The notes beneath the pieces are model-generated. The model saw nothing but the letters and a program-made list of their open reading frames with translations, was not told the origin of the DNA and made no database searches. The translations under genes were made by a program, and so were the position numbers. A stretch of 64,000 bases of DNA. It comes from Diplolepis rosae (lineage: Eukaryota; Arthropoda; Insecta; Hymenoptera; Diplolepididae). Shown here piece by piece: positions 38,047 to 51,778 of this stretch (the stretch's first letter is position 1; every line of letters starts with the position of its first letter). The stretch spans positions 62,001 to 126,000 of the forward strand of contig JAPYXD010000739.1 in assembly GCA_030998225.1 (NCBI GenBank). The letters run 5' to 3'.

Positions 38047-40705
38047 CCAGGTGCCTAAAATACATCCTCCTCACGGAACTTAAGCTGAGAACTGAAATTT
38101 CAGATACCTAGTTTATATTTTAGAGATCTTGTCACATTGAAAATGATATTTAGTAGTCCAGGTGCTTAAAAAACATCTTCCTCAGGGAACTTGAGATGAG
38201 AACTGAAATTTAAGATACCTAGTTCATATTATAGAGATCCCGTAATTTTAAAAATTATATTTAGTCGTCCAGGTGCTTAAAAAACATCTTCCTCAGGGAA
38301 CTTGAGATGAGAACTGAAATTTCAGATAACTAGTTCGTATTTAAGATATCTGGTCACATTTAAAATGATATTTAGTAGTCCAGGTGCTTAAAAAACATCT
38401 TCCTCAGGGAACTTGAGCTGAGAACTGAAATTTAAGATAACTAGTTCATATTTTAGAGATATGGTCATATTGAAAATTATATTTAGTCGTCCAGGTGCTT
38501 AAAAAACATCTTCCTCAGGGAACTTGAGCTGAGAACTGAAATTTAAGATAACTAGTTCATATTTTAGAGATATGGTCATATTGAAAATGATATTTAGTCG
38601 TCCAGGTGCTTAAAAAACATCTTCCTCAGGGAACTTGAGCTGAGAACTGAAATTTAAGATACCTAGTTCATATTTTAGAGATCTTGTCACATTGTAAATG
38701 TTATGTAGTAGTCCAGGTGCTTAAAAAACATCTTCCTCAGGGAACTTGAGCTGAGAACTGAAATTTAAGATAACTAATTCATATTTTAGAGATATGGTCA
38801 TATTGAAAATTATATTTAGTCGTCCATGTTCTTAAAAAACATGTTCCTCAGGGAACTTGAGCTGAGAACTGAAATCTAAGATACCTAGTTCATATTTTAG
38901 AGATATGGTCATATTGAGAATGATATTTAGTAGTCCAGGTGCTTAAAAAACATCTTCCTCAGGGAACTTGAGCTGAGAACTGAAATTTGAGATACCTAGT
39001 TCATATTTTAGAGATCTTGTCACATTGTAAGTTATATTTAGTAGTCCAGGTGCTTAAAAAACATCTTCCTCAGGGAACTTGAGCTGAGAACTGAAAGTTT
39101 AAGTAACCTGGTTTTGTTTTAGAAATCTTGTCCTTTTGAAAATTATATGTAGTTGTCCAGGTGCTTAAAAAACATCATCCTCAGGGAACTTAGGCTTAGA
39201 AGTGAAATTTAATACACCTAGTTCATATTTTAGAGATCTTGTCATATTGAAAGTTATATTTAGTAGTCCAGGTGCTTAAAAAACATCTTCCTCAGGGAAC
39301 TTGAGCCGAGAACTGAAAATTAAGATACCTAGTTTATATTGTAGAGATCCCGTCATTTTGAAAATTATATGTAGTTGTCCAGGTGCTTAAAAAACATCTT
39401 CCTCAGGGAAATTAAGCCGAGAACTAATATTTAAGATACCTGGTTTTGTTTTAGAGATCCCGTCATTTTGAAAATTATATCTAGTAGTCCAGGTGCTTAA
39501 AAAACATCTTCCTCAGGGAACTTGAGCTGAGAACTGAAATTTAAGATAACAAGTTCATATTTTAGAGATATGGTCATATTGAAAATGATATTTAGTAGTC
39601 CAGGTGCTTAAGAAACATCTTCCTCAGGGAACTTGAGATGAAAACTGAAATTTAAGATACCTAGTTCATATTATAGAGATACCGTAATTTTAAAAATTAT
39701 ATTTAGTCGTCCAGGTGCTTAAAAAACATCTTCCTCAGGGAACTTGAGCTGAGAACTGAAATTTCAGATACCTAGTTCATATTATAGAGATCCCGTAATT
39801 TTAAAAATTATATTTAGTCGTCCAGGTGCTTAAAAAACATCTTCCTCAGGGAAATTAAGCCGAGAACTAAAATTTAAGATACCTGGTTTTGTTTTAGAGA
39901 TCCCGTTATTTTGAAAATTATATCTAGTAGTCCAGGTGTTTAAAAAACATCTTCCTCAGGGAACTTGAGCTGAGAACTGAAATTTAAGATACCTAGTTCA
40001 TATTGTAGAGATCCCGTCATTTTGAAAATTATATCTAGTAGTCCAGGTACTCAAAAAACATCTTCCTCAGTGAACTTGAGCTGAGAAATGAAAATTAAGA
40101 TACCCAGTTCATATTGTAGAGGTCCCGTCATTTTAAAAATTATATCTAGTAGTCCAGGTTCTTAAAAAACATCTTCCTCAGGGAACTTGAGCTGAGAACT
40201 AAAGTTTAAGATACCTGGTTATGTTTTAGAAATCTTGTCATTTTGAAAATTATATCTAGTAGTCCAGGTGCTCAAAAAACATCTCGTCAGGGAACTGAAG
40301 CTGAGAACTGAAAATTAAGATACCTAGTTCATATTGTAGAGATCCCGTCATTTTGAAAGTTATATCTATTATTCTAGGTGCTTAAAAAACATCTTCCTCA
40401 GGGAACTTGAGATGAGAACTGAAATTTAAGATACCTGGTTTTGTTTTAGAAATCTTGTCCTTTTGAAAATTATATTTAGAACTCCAGGTGTTTAAAAAAC
40501 ATCCTCCTCAGGGAACTCGAGCTGAGAACTGAAATTTAAGATACCTAGTTCATATTGTAGAGATCCCGTCATTTTGAAAAATATATTTAGTCGTCCAGGT
40601 GCTTAAAAAACATCTTCCTCAGGGAACTCGAGCTGAGAACTGAAATTTAAGATAACTAGTTCATATTTTAGAGATATGGTCATATTGAAAATTATATTTA
40701 GTAGT
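38047..40705. repeat. Mixed D/E/F run, then C/G/A monomers
   Basis: About 24 monomers. D-rich to 39.0 kb, then a G monomer with one extra base (ACTGAAAGTTTAAG near 39,090) that looks like a junction of two monomer forms, then the CATCATCC/ACTTAGG monomer at 39,157, C, A, F, A and B. GGTACTC near 40,046 is a relative of the GGTACTT marker. Confidence 0.8.
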
Positions 40706-41371
40706 CCAGGTGCCTAAAATACATCCTCCTCACGGAACTTAAGCTGAGAACTGAAATTTCAGATACCTAGTTTATATTTTAGAGATCTTGTCACATTGAA
40801 AATGATATTTAGTAGTCCAGGTGCTTAAAAAACATCTTCCTCAGGGAACTTGAGATGAGAACTGAAATTTAAGATACCTAGTTCATATTTTAGAGATCCC
40901 GTCATTTTGAAAATTATATTTAGTCGTCCAGGTGCTTAAAAAACATCTTCCTCAGGGAACTTGAGCTGAGAACTAAAATTTAAGATAACTAGTTCATATT
41001 TTAGAGATATGGTCATATTGAAAATTATATTTAGTAGTCCAGGTGCCTAAAATACATCCTCCTCACGGAACTTAAGCTGAGAACTGAAATTTCAGATACC
41101 TAGTTTATATTTTAGAGATCTTGTCACATTGAAAATGATATTTAGTAGTCCAGGTGCTTAAAAAACATCTTCCTCAGGGAACTTGAGATGAGAACTGAAA
41201 TTTAAGATACCTAGTTCATATTATAGAGATCCCGTAATTTTAAAAATTATATTTAGTCGTCCAGGTGCTTAAAAAACATCTTCCTCAGGGAACTTGAGCT
41301 GAGAACTGAAATTTAAGATAACTAGTTCATATTTTAGAGATCTTGTCATATTGAAAATGATATTTAGTCGT
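40706..41371. repeat. Two H-E / F / D trimers (333 bp each)
   Basis: H monomers start at 40,706 and 41,039, 333 bp apart, each followed by F-like and D-like monomers, as in 20,446-21,444. The preceding monomers (GGAACTCGAGCTGAG, TTTTGAAAAATATATTTAG) also match those before the 20.4-kb trimers, so the trimer and its left flank were copied together. Confidence 0.85.
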
Positions 41372-43363
41372 CCAGGTGCTTAAAAAACATCTTCCTCAGG
41401 GAACTTGAGCTGAGAACTGAAATTTAAGATAACTAGTTCATATTTTAGAGATATGGTCATATTGAAAATTATATTTAGTCGTCCAGGTGCTTAAAAAACA
41501 TCTTCCTCAGGGAACTTGAGCTGAGAACTGAAATTTAAGATAACTAGTTCATATTTTAGAGATATGGTCATATTGAAAATGATATTTAGTCGTCCAGGTG
41601 CTTAAAAAACATCTTCCTCAGGGAACTTGAGCTGAGAACTGAAATTTAAGATAACTAGTTTATATTTTAGAGATCTTGTCATATTGAAAATGATATTTAG
41701 TAGTCCAGGTGCTTAAAAAACATCTTCCTCAGGGAACTTGAGATGAAAACTGAAATTTAAGATACCTAGTTCATATTATAGAGATACCGTAATTTTAAAA
41801 ATTATATTTAGTCGTCCAGGTGCTTAAAAAACATCTTCCTCAGGGAACTTGGGCTGAGAACTGAAATTTAAGATAACTAGTTCATATTTTAGAGATATGG
41901 TCATATTGAAAATTATTTTTAGTCGTCCAGGTGCATAAAAAACATCTTCCTCAGGGAACTTGGGCTGAGAACTGAAATTTAAGATAACTAGTTCATATTT
42001 TAGAGATATGGTCATATTGAAAATTATTTTTAGTCGTCCAGGTGCTTAAAAAACATCTTCCTCAGGGAAATTAAGCCGAGAACTAAAGTTTAAGATACCT
42101 GGTTTTGTTTTAGAGATCCCGTCATTTTGAAAATGATATTTAGTCGTCCAGGTGCTTAAAAAACATCTTCCTCAGGGAACTTGAGCTGAGAACTGAAATT
42201 TAAGATAACTAGTTCATATTTTAGAGATATGGTCATATTGAAAATGATATTTAGTCGTCCAGGTGCTTAAAAAACATCTTCCTCAGGGAACTTGAGCTGA
42301 GAAATGAAAATTAAGATACCCAGTTCATATTGTAGAGATCCCGTCATTTTGAAAAATATATCTAGTAGTCCAGGTGCTTAAAAAACATCTTCCTCAGGGA
42401 ACTTGAGCTGAGAACTGAAAATTAAGATACCTAGTTCATATTGTAGAGATCCCGTCATTCTGACAAATTAAGTCTAGTAGTCCAGGTGCTTAAAAAACAT
42501 CTTCCTCATGGAAATTAAGCCGAGAACTTTAATTTAAGATAACTGGTTTTGTTTTAGAGATCCCGTCATTTTGAAAATTATATCTAGTAGTCCAGGTGCT
42601 CAAAAAACATCTCCTCAGGGAACTGAAGCTGAGAACTGAAAATTAATATACCTAGTTCATATTGTAGAGATCTTTTCACATTGAAAATGATATCTATTAT
42701 TTCAGGTGCTTAAAAAACATCTTCCTCAGGGAACTTGAGCTGAGAACTGAAAATTAAGATACCTAGTTCATATTGTAGAGATCCCGTCATTTTGAAAGTT
42801 AATTCTATTATTCCAGGTGCTTAAAAAACATCTTCCTCAGGGAACTGGAGCTGAGAACTAAAGTTTAAGTAACCTGGTTTTGTTTTAGAAATCTTGTCCT
42901 TTTGAAAATTATATTTAGTACTCCAGGTGCTTAAAAAACATCCTCCTCAGGGAACTTGAGATAAGAACTGAAATTTGAGATACCTAGTTCATATTTTAGA
43001 GATCTTGTCACATTGTAAGTTATATTTAGTAGTCCAGGTGCTTAAAAAACATCTTCCTCAGGGAACTTGAGCTGAGAACTGAAAATTAAGATACCTAGTT
43101 TATATTGTAGAGATCCCGTCATTTTGAAAATAATATATTAGTCCAGGTGCTTAAAAAACATCTTCCTCAGGGAAATTAAGCCGAGAACTTAAAATTAAGA
43201 TAGCTAGTTTTGTTTTAGAGATCCCGTCATTTTGAAAATTATATCTATTAGTCCAGGTGCTCAAAAAACATCTTCCTCAGTGAACTTGAGCTGAGAACTG
43301 AAATTTAAGATAACTAGTTCATATTTTAGAGATATGGTCATATTGAAAATGACATTTAGTAGT
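41372..43363. repeat. Mixed D run, then B, A, C, G monomers
   Basis: About 18 monomers. Two adjacent D monomers with CTTGGGCTGAG (41,830-42,030) are joined by GTGCATAAAAAAC, a variant that removes a minus-strand stop codon. A monomer near 43,125 is shortened (GAAAATAATATATTAG). No gene-like sequence. Confidence 0.8.
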
Positions 43364-44581
43364 CCAGGTGCCTAAAATACATCCTACTCACGGAACTTAA
43401 GCTGAGAACTGAAATTTCAGATAACTAGTTTATATTTTAGAGATCTTGTCACATTGAAAATGATATTTAGTAGTCCAGGTGCTTAAAAAACACCTTCCTC
43501 AGGGAACTTGAGATGAGAACTGAAATTTAAGATACCTAGTTCATATTATAGAGATCCCGTAATTTTAAAAATTATATTTAGTCGTCCAGGTGCTTAAAAA
43601 ACATCTTCCTCAGGGAACTTGAGCTGAGAACTGAAATTTAAGATACCTAGTTCATATTATAGAGATCCCGTAATTTTAAAAATTATATTTAGTCGTCCAG
43701 GTGCTTAAAAAACATCTTCCTCAGGGAAATTAAGCCGAGAACTAAAGTTTAAGATACCTGGTTTTGTTTTAGAGATCCCGTCATTTTGAAAATTATATCT
43801 AGTAGTCCAGGTACTTAAAAAACATCTTCCTCAGTGAAATTGAGCTGAGAAATGAAAATTAAGATACCCAGTTCATATTGTAGAGATCCCGTCATTTTGA
43901 AAATTATATCTAGTAGTCCAGGTGCTTAAAAAACATCTTCCTCAGGGAACTTGAGCTGAGAACTGAAAATTAAGATACCTAGTTCATATTGTAGAGATCC
44001 CGTCATTCTGACAAATTAAGTCTAGTAGTCCAGGTGATTAAAAAACATCTTCCTCAGGGAACTTGAGCTGAGAACTAAAGTTTAAGATACCTGGTTATGT
44101 TTTAGAAATCTTGTCATTTTGAAAATTATATCTAGTAGTCCAGGTGCTCAAAAAACATCTCGTCAGGGAATTGAAGCTGAGAACTGACAATTAAGATACC
44201 TAGTTCATATTGTAGAGATCCCGTCATTTTGAAAGTTATATCTATTATTCCAGGTGCTTAAAAAACATCTTCCTCAGGGAACTTGAGCTGAGAACTAAAG
44301 TTTAAGATACCTGGTTTTGTTCTAGAAATCTTGTCCTTTTGAAAATTATATTTGGAACTCCAGGTGCTTAAAAAACATCCTCCTCAGGGAACTTGAGATA
44401 AGAACTGAAATTTAAGATACCTAGTTCATATTATAGAGATCCCGCAATTTTAAAAATGATATTTAGTCGTCCAGGTGCTTAAAAAACATCTTCCTCAGGG
44501 AACTTGAGCTGAGAACTAAAATTTAAGATAACTAGTTCATATTTTAGAGATATGGTCATATTGAAAATTATATTTAGTAGT
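43364..44581. repeat. 11-monomer higher-order cycle, copy 2 (1,218 bp)
   Basis: Same length and order as 22,881-24,098: H-E, F, F, A, GGTACTT, B with CTGACAAATTAAG, GGTTATG monomer, C, G with TTTGGAACT, CCTCCTC/GATAAG, D. In this copy the ACAGG/TACC marker is replaced by ordinary CCAGG and CACCTTCC, and H carries CATCCTACTC. Confidence 0.85.
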
Positions 44582-47500
44582 CCAGGTGCCTAAAATACAT
44601 CCTCCTCACGGAACTTAAGCTGAGAACTGAAATTTCAGATACCTAGTTTATATTTTAGAGATCTTGTCACATTGAAAATGATATTTAGTAGTCCAGGTGC
44701 TTAAACAACATCTTCCACAGGGAACTTGAGATGAGAACTGATATTTAAGATACCTAGTTCATATTATAGAGAACCCGTAATATTAAAAATTAAATTTAGA
44801 CGTCCAGGTGCTTAAAAAACATCTTACTCAGGGAACTTTAGATGATAACTGAAATTTCAGATAACTACTTTATATTTTAGAGATCTTGTCACATTAAAAA
44901 TGATATTTAGTAGTCCAGGTGCTTAAAAAACATCTTCCTCAGTGAACTTGAGCTGAGAACTGAAATTTAAGATAACAAGTTCATATTTTAGAGATATGGT
45001 CATATTGAAAATTATATTTAGTCGTCCAGGTGCTTAAAAAACATCTTCCTCAGGGAACTTGAGCTGAGAACTGAAATTTAAGATAACTAGTTCATATTTT
45101 AGAGATCTTGTCATATTGAAAATGATATTTAGTCGTCCAGGTGCTTAAAAAACATCTTCCTCAGGGAACTTGAGCTGAGAACTGAAATTTAAGATAACTA
45201 GTTTATATTTTAGAGATCTTGTCACATTGAAAATGATATTTAGTAGTCCAGGTGCTTAAAAAACATCTTCCTCAGGGAACTTGAGATGAGAACTGAAATT
45301 TAAGATAACTAGTTCATATTTTAGAGATATGGTCATATTGAAAATTATTTTTAGTCGTCCAGGTGCTTAAAAACATATTCCTCAGGGAACTTGAGCTGAG
45401 AACTGAAATTTAAGATAACTAGTTCATATTTTAGAGATATGGTCATATTGAAAATGATATTTAGTAGTCCAGGTGCTTAGAAAACATCTTCCTCAGGGAA
45501 CTTGAGATGAGAACTGAAATTTAAGATACCTAGTTCATATTATAGAGATCCCGTAATTTTAAAAATTATATTTAGTCGTCCAGGTGCTTAAAAAACATCT
45601 TCCTCAGGGAAATTAAGCCGAGAACTAAAGTTTAAGATACCTGGTTTTGTTTTAGAGATCCCGTCATTTTGAAAATTATATCTAGTAGTCCAGGTACTTA
45701 AAAAACATCTTCCTCAGTGAAATTGAGCTGAGAAATGAAAATTAAGATACCCAGTTCATATTGTAGAGATCCCGTCATTTTGAAAAATATATCTAGTAGT
45801 CCAGGTGCTTAAAAAACATCTTCCTCAGGGAACTTGAGCTGAGAACTGAAAAGTAAGATACCTAGTTCATATTGTAGAGATCCCGTCATTCTGACAAATT
45901 AAGTCTAGTAGTCCAGGTGATTAAAAAACATCTTCCTCATGGAAATTAAGCAGAGAACTGAAGTTTAAGATACCTGGTTTTGTTTTAGAGATCCCGTCAT
46001 TTTGAAAATTATATCTAATAGTCCAGGTGCTTAAAAAACATCTTCCTCAGGGAAATTAAGCCGAGAACTAAAATTTAAGATACCTGGTTTTGTTTTAGAG
46101 ATCCCGTCATTTTGAAAATTATATCTAGTAGTCCAGGTGCTTAAAAAACATCTTCCTCAGTGAACTCGATCTGAGAACTGAAATTTAAGATAACTAGTTC
46201 ATATTTTAGAGATATGGTCATATTGAAAATGATATTTAGTCGTCCAGGTGCCTAAAATACATCCTCCTCACGGAACTTAAGCTGAGAAATGAAATTTCAG
46301 ATACCTAGATTATATTTTAGAGATCTTGTCACATTGAAAATGATATTTAGTAGTACAGGTGCTTAAAAAATACCTTCCTCAGGGAACTTGAGATGAGAAC
46401 TGAAATTTATGATAGCTGGTACATATTTTAGAGATCTCGTAATTATAAAAATTATATTTAGTCGTCCAGGTGCTTAAAAAATACCTTCCTCAGGGAACTT
46501 GAGATGAGAACTGAAATTTAAGATACCTAGTTCATATTATAGAGATCCCGTAATTTTAAAAATTATATTTAGTCGTCCAGGTGCTTAAAAAACATCTTCC
46601 TCAGGGAAATTAAGCCGAGAACTAAAGTTTAAGATACCTGGTTTTGTTTTAGAGATCCCGTCATTTTGAAAATTATATCTAGTAGTCCAGGTACTTAAAA
46701 AACATCTTCCTCAGTGAAATTGAGCTGAGAAATGAAAATTAAGATACCCAGTTCATATTGTAGAGATCCCGCCATTCTGACAAATTAAGTCTAGTAGTCC
46801 AGGTGCTTAAAAAACATCTTCCTCAGGGAAATTAAGCCGAGAACTGAAATCTAAGATACCTAGTTTATATTGTAGAGATCCCGCCATTCTGACAAATTAA
46901 GTCTAGTAGTCCAGGTGCTTAAAAAACATCTTCCTCATGGAAATTAAGCCGAGAACTTAAATTTAAGATACCTGGTTTTGTTCTAGAAATCTTGTCCTTT
47001 TGAAAATTATATTTAGAACTCCAGGTGCTTAAAAAACATCTTCCACAGGGAACTTGAGATGAGAACTGAAATTTAAGATACCTAGTTTATATTTTAGAGA
47101 TCTCGTAATTTTGAAAATGATATTTAGTCGTCCAGGTGCTTAAAAAACATCTTGCTCAGGGAACTTGAGCTGAGAACTGAAATTTAAGATAATTAGTTCA
47201 TATTTTAGAGATCTTGTCACATTAAAAATGATATTTAGTAGTCCAGGTGCTTAAAAAACATCTTCCTCAGGGAACTCGAGCTGAGAACTGAAATTTAAGA
47301 TAACTAGTTCATATTTTAGAGATATGGTCATATTGAAAATTATATTTAGTAGTCCAGGTGCTTAAAAAACATCTTCCTCAGGGAACTTGAGCTGAGAACT
47401 GAAAATTAAGATACCTAGTTCATATTTTAGACATCTTGTCATATTGAAAATGATATTTAGTCGTCCAGGTGCTTAAAAAACATCTTCCTCAGGGAACTTG

Positions 47501-48350
47501 AGCTGAGAACTGAAATTTAAGATAACTAGTTTATATTTTAGAGATCTTGTCACATTGAAAATGATATTTAGTAGTCCAGGTGCTTAAAAAAAATCTTCCT
47601 CAGGGAACTTGAGCTGAGAACTGAAATTTCAGATAACTAGTTTATATTTTAGAGATCTTGTCATATTGAAAATTATATTTAGTCGTCCAGGTGCTTAAAA
47701 AACATCTTCCTCAGGGAACTTGAGCTGAGAACTGAAATTTAAGATAACTAGTTCATATTTTAGAGATATGGTCATATTGAAAATGATATTTAGTAGTCCA
47801 GGTGCTTAAGAAACATCTTCCTCAGGGAACTTGAGATGAGAACTGAAATTTAAGATACCTAGTTCATATTATAGAGATCCCGTAATTTTAAAAATTATAT
47901 TTAGTCGTCCAGGTGCTTAAAAAACATCTTCCTCAGGGAAATTAAGCCGAGAACTAAAGTTTAAGATACCTGGTTTTGTTTTAGAGATCCCGTCATTTTG
48001 AAAATTATATCTAGTAGTCCAGGTACTTAAAAAACATCTTCCTCAGTGAAATTGAGATGAGAAATGAAAATTAAGATACCTAGTTTATATTGTAGAGATC
48101 CCGTCATTTTGAAAGTTAATTCTATTATTCCAGGTGCTTAAAAAACATCTTCCTCAGGGAACTTGAGCTGAGAACTGAAAATTAAGATACCTAGTTTATA
48201 TTGTAGAGATCCCGTCATTCTGATAATTAAATCTAGTAGTCCAGGTGCTTAAAAAACATCTTCCTCAGGGAACTTAAGCTGAGAACTAAAGTTTAAGATA
48301 CCTGGTTTTGTTTTAGAGATCCCGTCATTTTGAAAATTATATGTAGTTGT
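44582..48350. repeat. Mixed region with repeated GGTACTT modules
   Basis: About 34 monomers. GGTACTT monomers begin at 45,690, 46,687 and 48,019, that is 997 and 1,332 bp apart (9 and 12 monomers), each preceded by F then A and followed mostly by a CCCAG B-like or C monomer. Diverged monomers lie near 44,740-44,860 and 46,410-46,450 (AATTTATGATAGC, TGGTACATATT). Confidence 0.8.
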
Positions 48351-50227
48351 CCAGGTGCTTAAAAAACATCTTCCTCAGGGAAATTAAGCCGAGAACTACA
48401 GTTTAAGATACCTGGTTTTGTTTTAGAGATCCCGTCATTTTGAAAATTATATCTAGTAGTCCAGGTGCTTAAAAAACATCTTCCTCAGGGAACTTGAGAT
48501 GAAAACTGAAATTTAAGATACCTAGTTCATATTATAGAGATACCGTAATTTTAAAAATTATATTTAGTCGTCCAGGTGCTTAAAAAATACCTTCCTCAGG
48601 GAACTTGAGATGAGAACTGAAATTTAAGATACCTAGTTCATATTATAGAGATCCCGTAATTTTAAAAATTATATTTAGTCGTCCAGGTGCTTAAAAAACA
48701 TCTTCCTCAGGGAAATTAAGCCGAGAACTGAAATTTAAGATACCTGGTTTTGTTTTAGAGATCCCGTCATTTTGAAAATTATATCTAGTAGTCCAGGTAC
48801 TTAAAAAACATCTTCCTCAGGGAAATTGAGCTGAGAACTGAAAATTAAGATACCTAGTTCATATTGTAGAGATCCCGTCATTTTGAAAGTTAATTCTATT
48901 ATTCCAGGTGCTTAAAAAACATCTTCCTCAGGGAACTTGAGCTGAGAACTGAAAATTAAGATACCTAGTTTATATTGTAGAGATCCCGACATTTTGAAAG
49001 TTAATTCTATTAGTCCAGGTGCTTAAAAAACATCTTCCTCAGGGAAATTAAGCTGAGAACTTAAATTTAAGATACCTGGTTTTGTTTTAGAGATCCCGTC
49101 ATGTTGAAAATTATATGTAGTAGTCCAGGTGCGTAAAAAACATCTTCCTCAGGGAATCTGAGCTGAGAACTAAAGTTTAAGATACCTGGTTTTGTTTTAG
49201 AAATCTTGTCCTTTTGAAAATTATATCTAGTAGTCCAGGTGCTCAAACAACATATCCTCAGGGAACTTGAGCTGAGAACTGAAAATTAAGATACCTAGTT
49301 TATATTGTAGAGATCCCGTCATTTTGAAAGTTAATTCTATTATTCCAGGTGCTTAAAAAACATCTTCCTCAGGGAACTTGAGCTGAGAACTAAAGTTTAA
49401 GATACCTGGTTTTGTTCTAGAAATCTTGTCCTTTTGAAAATTATATTTGGAACTCCAGGTGCTTAAAAAACATCCTCCTCAGGGAACTTGAGATAAGAAC
49501 TGAAATTTAAGATACCTAGTTTATATTTTAGAGATCTTGTCACATTGAAAATGATATTTAGTAGTCCAGGTGCTCAAACAACATCTTCCTCAGGGAACTT
49601 GAGCTGAGAACTGAAATTTAAGATAACTAGTTCATATTTTAGAGATATGGTCATGTTGAAAATTATATGTAGTAGTCCAGGTGCGTAAAAAACATCTTCC
49701 TCAGGGAACTTGAGCTGAGAACTAAAGTTTAAGATACCTGGTTATGTTTTAGAAATCTTGTCATTTTGAAAATTATATCTAGTAGACCCGGTGCTCAAAA
49801 AACAACTCGTCAGGGAACTGAAGCTGAGAACTGAAAATTAAGATACCTAGTTTATATTGTAGAGATCCCGTCATTTTGAAAGTTAATTCTATTATTCCAG
49901 GTGCTTAAAAAACATCTTCCTCAGGGAACTTGAGCTCAGAACTAAAGTTTAAGATACCTGGTTTTGTTCTAGAAATCTTGTCCTTTTGAAAATTATATTT
50001 AGAACTCCAGGTGCTTAAAAAACATCCTCCTCAGGGAACTTGAGATAAGATCTGAAATTTAAGATACCTAGTTCATATTGTAGAGATCCCGTCATTTTGA
50101 AAATGATATTTAGTCGTCCAGTGCTTAAAAAACATCTTCCTCAGGGAACTTGAGCTGAGAACTAAAATTTAAGATAACTAGTTCATATTTTAGAGATATG
50201 GTCATATTGAAAATTATATTTAGTAGT
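48351..50227. repeat. 17-monomer higher-order cycle, altered copy 4
   Basis: In register with the other 17-monomer cycles (1,877 bp to the H-E at 50,228), but the first monomer is type A rather than E. GCGT monomers start at 49,125 and 49,677 (552 bp apart). Their second halves are in the opposite order from the other copies: GGTTTTG/GTCCTTTT comes first and GGTTATG/GTCATTTT second. A GACCCGG near 49,786 breaks the CCAGG start of the next monomer. Confidence 0.75.
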
Positions 50228-51778
50228 CCAGGTGCCTAAAATACATCCTCCTCACGGAACTTAAGCTGAGAACTGAAATTTCAGATACCTAGTTTATATT
50301 TTAGAGATCTTGTCACATTGAAAATGATATTTAGTAGTCCAGGTGCTTAAAAAACATCTTCCTCAGGGAACTTGAGATGAGAACTGAAATTTAAGATACC
50401 TAGTTCATATTATAGAGATCCCGTAATTTTAAAAATTATATTTAGTCGTCCAGGTGCTTAAAAAACATCTTCCTCAGGGAACTTGAGCTGAGAACTGAAA
50501 TTTAAGATACCTAGTTCATATTTTAGAGATCTTGTCATATTGAAAATGATATTTAGTAGTCCAGGTGCTTAAAAAACATCTTCCTCAGGGAACTTGAGCT
50601 GAGAACTGAAATTTAAGATAACTAGTTCATATTTTAGAGATATGGTCATATTGAAAATTATATTTAGTAGTCCAGGTGCTTCAAAAACATCTTCCTCAGG
50701 GAACTTGAGCTGAGAACTGAAATTTAAGATAACTAGTTCATATTTTAGAGATATGATCATATTGAAAATGATATTTAGTCGTCCAGGTGCTTAAAAAACA
50801 TCTTCCTCAGGGAACTTGAGCTGAGAACTGAAATTTAAGATAACTAGTTTATATTTTAGAGATCTTGTCACATTGAAAATGATATTTAGTAGTCCAGGTG
50901 CTTAAAAACTTCTTCCTCAGGGAACTTGAGATGAGAACTGAAATTTAAGATAACTAGTTCATATTTTAGAGATATGGTCATATTGAAAATTATATTTAGT
51001 CGTCCATGTTCTTAAAAAACATCTTCCTCAGGGAACTTGAGCTGAGAACTGACAATTAAGATGACAAGTTCATATTTTAGAGATATGTTCATATTGAAAA
51101 TGATATTTAGTCGTCCAGGTGCTTAAAAAACATCTTCCTCAGGGAACTTGAGCTGAGAACTGAAATTTAAGATAACTAGTTCATATTTTAGAGATATGGT
51201 CATATTGAAAATGATATTTAGTAGTCCAGGTGCTTAAAAAACATCTTCCTCAGGGAACTTGAGCTGAGAACTGAAATTTGAGATACCTAGTTCATATTTT
51301 AGAGATCTTGTCACATTGTAAGTTATATTTAGTAGTCCAGGTGCTTAAAAAACATCTTCCTCAGGGAACTTGAGCTGAGAACTTTAATTTAAGATAACTT
51401 GTTCATATTTTAGTGATATGGTCATATTGAAAATGATATTTAGTATTCCAGGTTCTTATAAATCATCTTCCTCAGGGAACTTGAGCTGAGAACTGAAATT
51501 TAAGATAACTAGTTCATATTTTAGAGATATGGTCATATTGAAAATTATATTTAGTCGTCCAGGTGCTTAAAAACATCTTCCTCAGGGAAATTAAGCCGAG
51601 AACTAAAGTTTAAGATACCTGGTTTTGTTTTAGAGATACCGTCATTTTGAAAATTATATTTAGTCTTCCAGGTTCTTAAAAAACATCTTCCTCAGGGAAC
51701 TTGAGCTGAGAACGGAAATTTAAGATACCTATTTTATATTTTAGAGATCTTGTCATATTGAAAATGATATTTAGTAGT
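50228..51778. repeat. D/E-rich run
   Basis: About 14 monomers: H-E, F, then D and E forms. Variants include GTGCTTCAAAAACATC near 50,688, which removes a minus-strand stop, GATATGATCATATTG near 50,750, and a diverged monomer near 51,380-51,460 (AACTTTAATTTAAGATAACTTG, GGTTCTTATAAATC). Confidence 0.8.

Noticed and set aside
41824..42015. Minus-strand 63-codon frames here and at 50,569-50,760
   Set aside because: Each is two D-type monomers joined in frame by one base change in the stop codon (GCATAAA, GCTTCAAA).
50101..50130. Loss of the E-box by one-base deletion (CCAGTGC) near 50,119
   Set aside because: It is a single isolated variant among hundreds of intact copies and shows nothing by itself.
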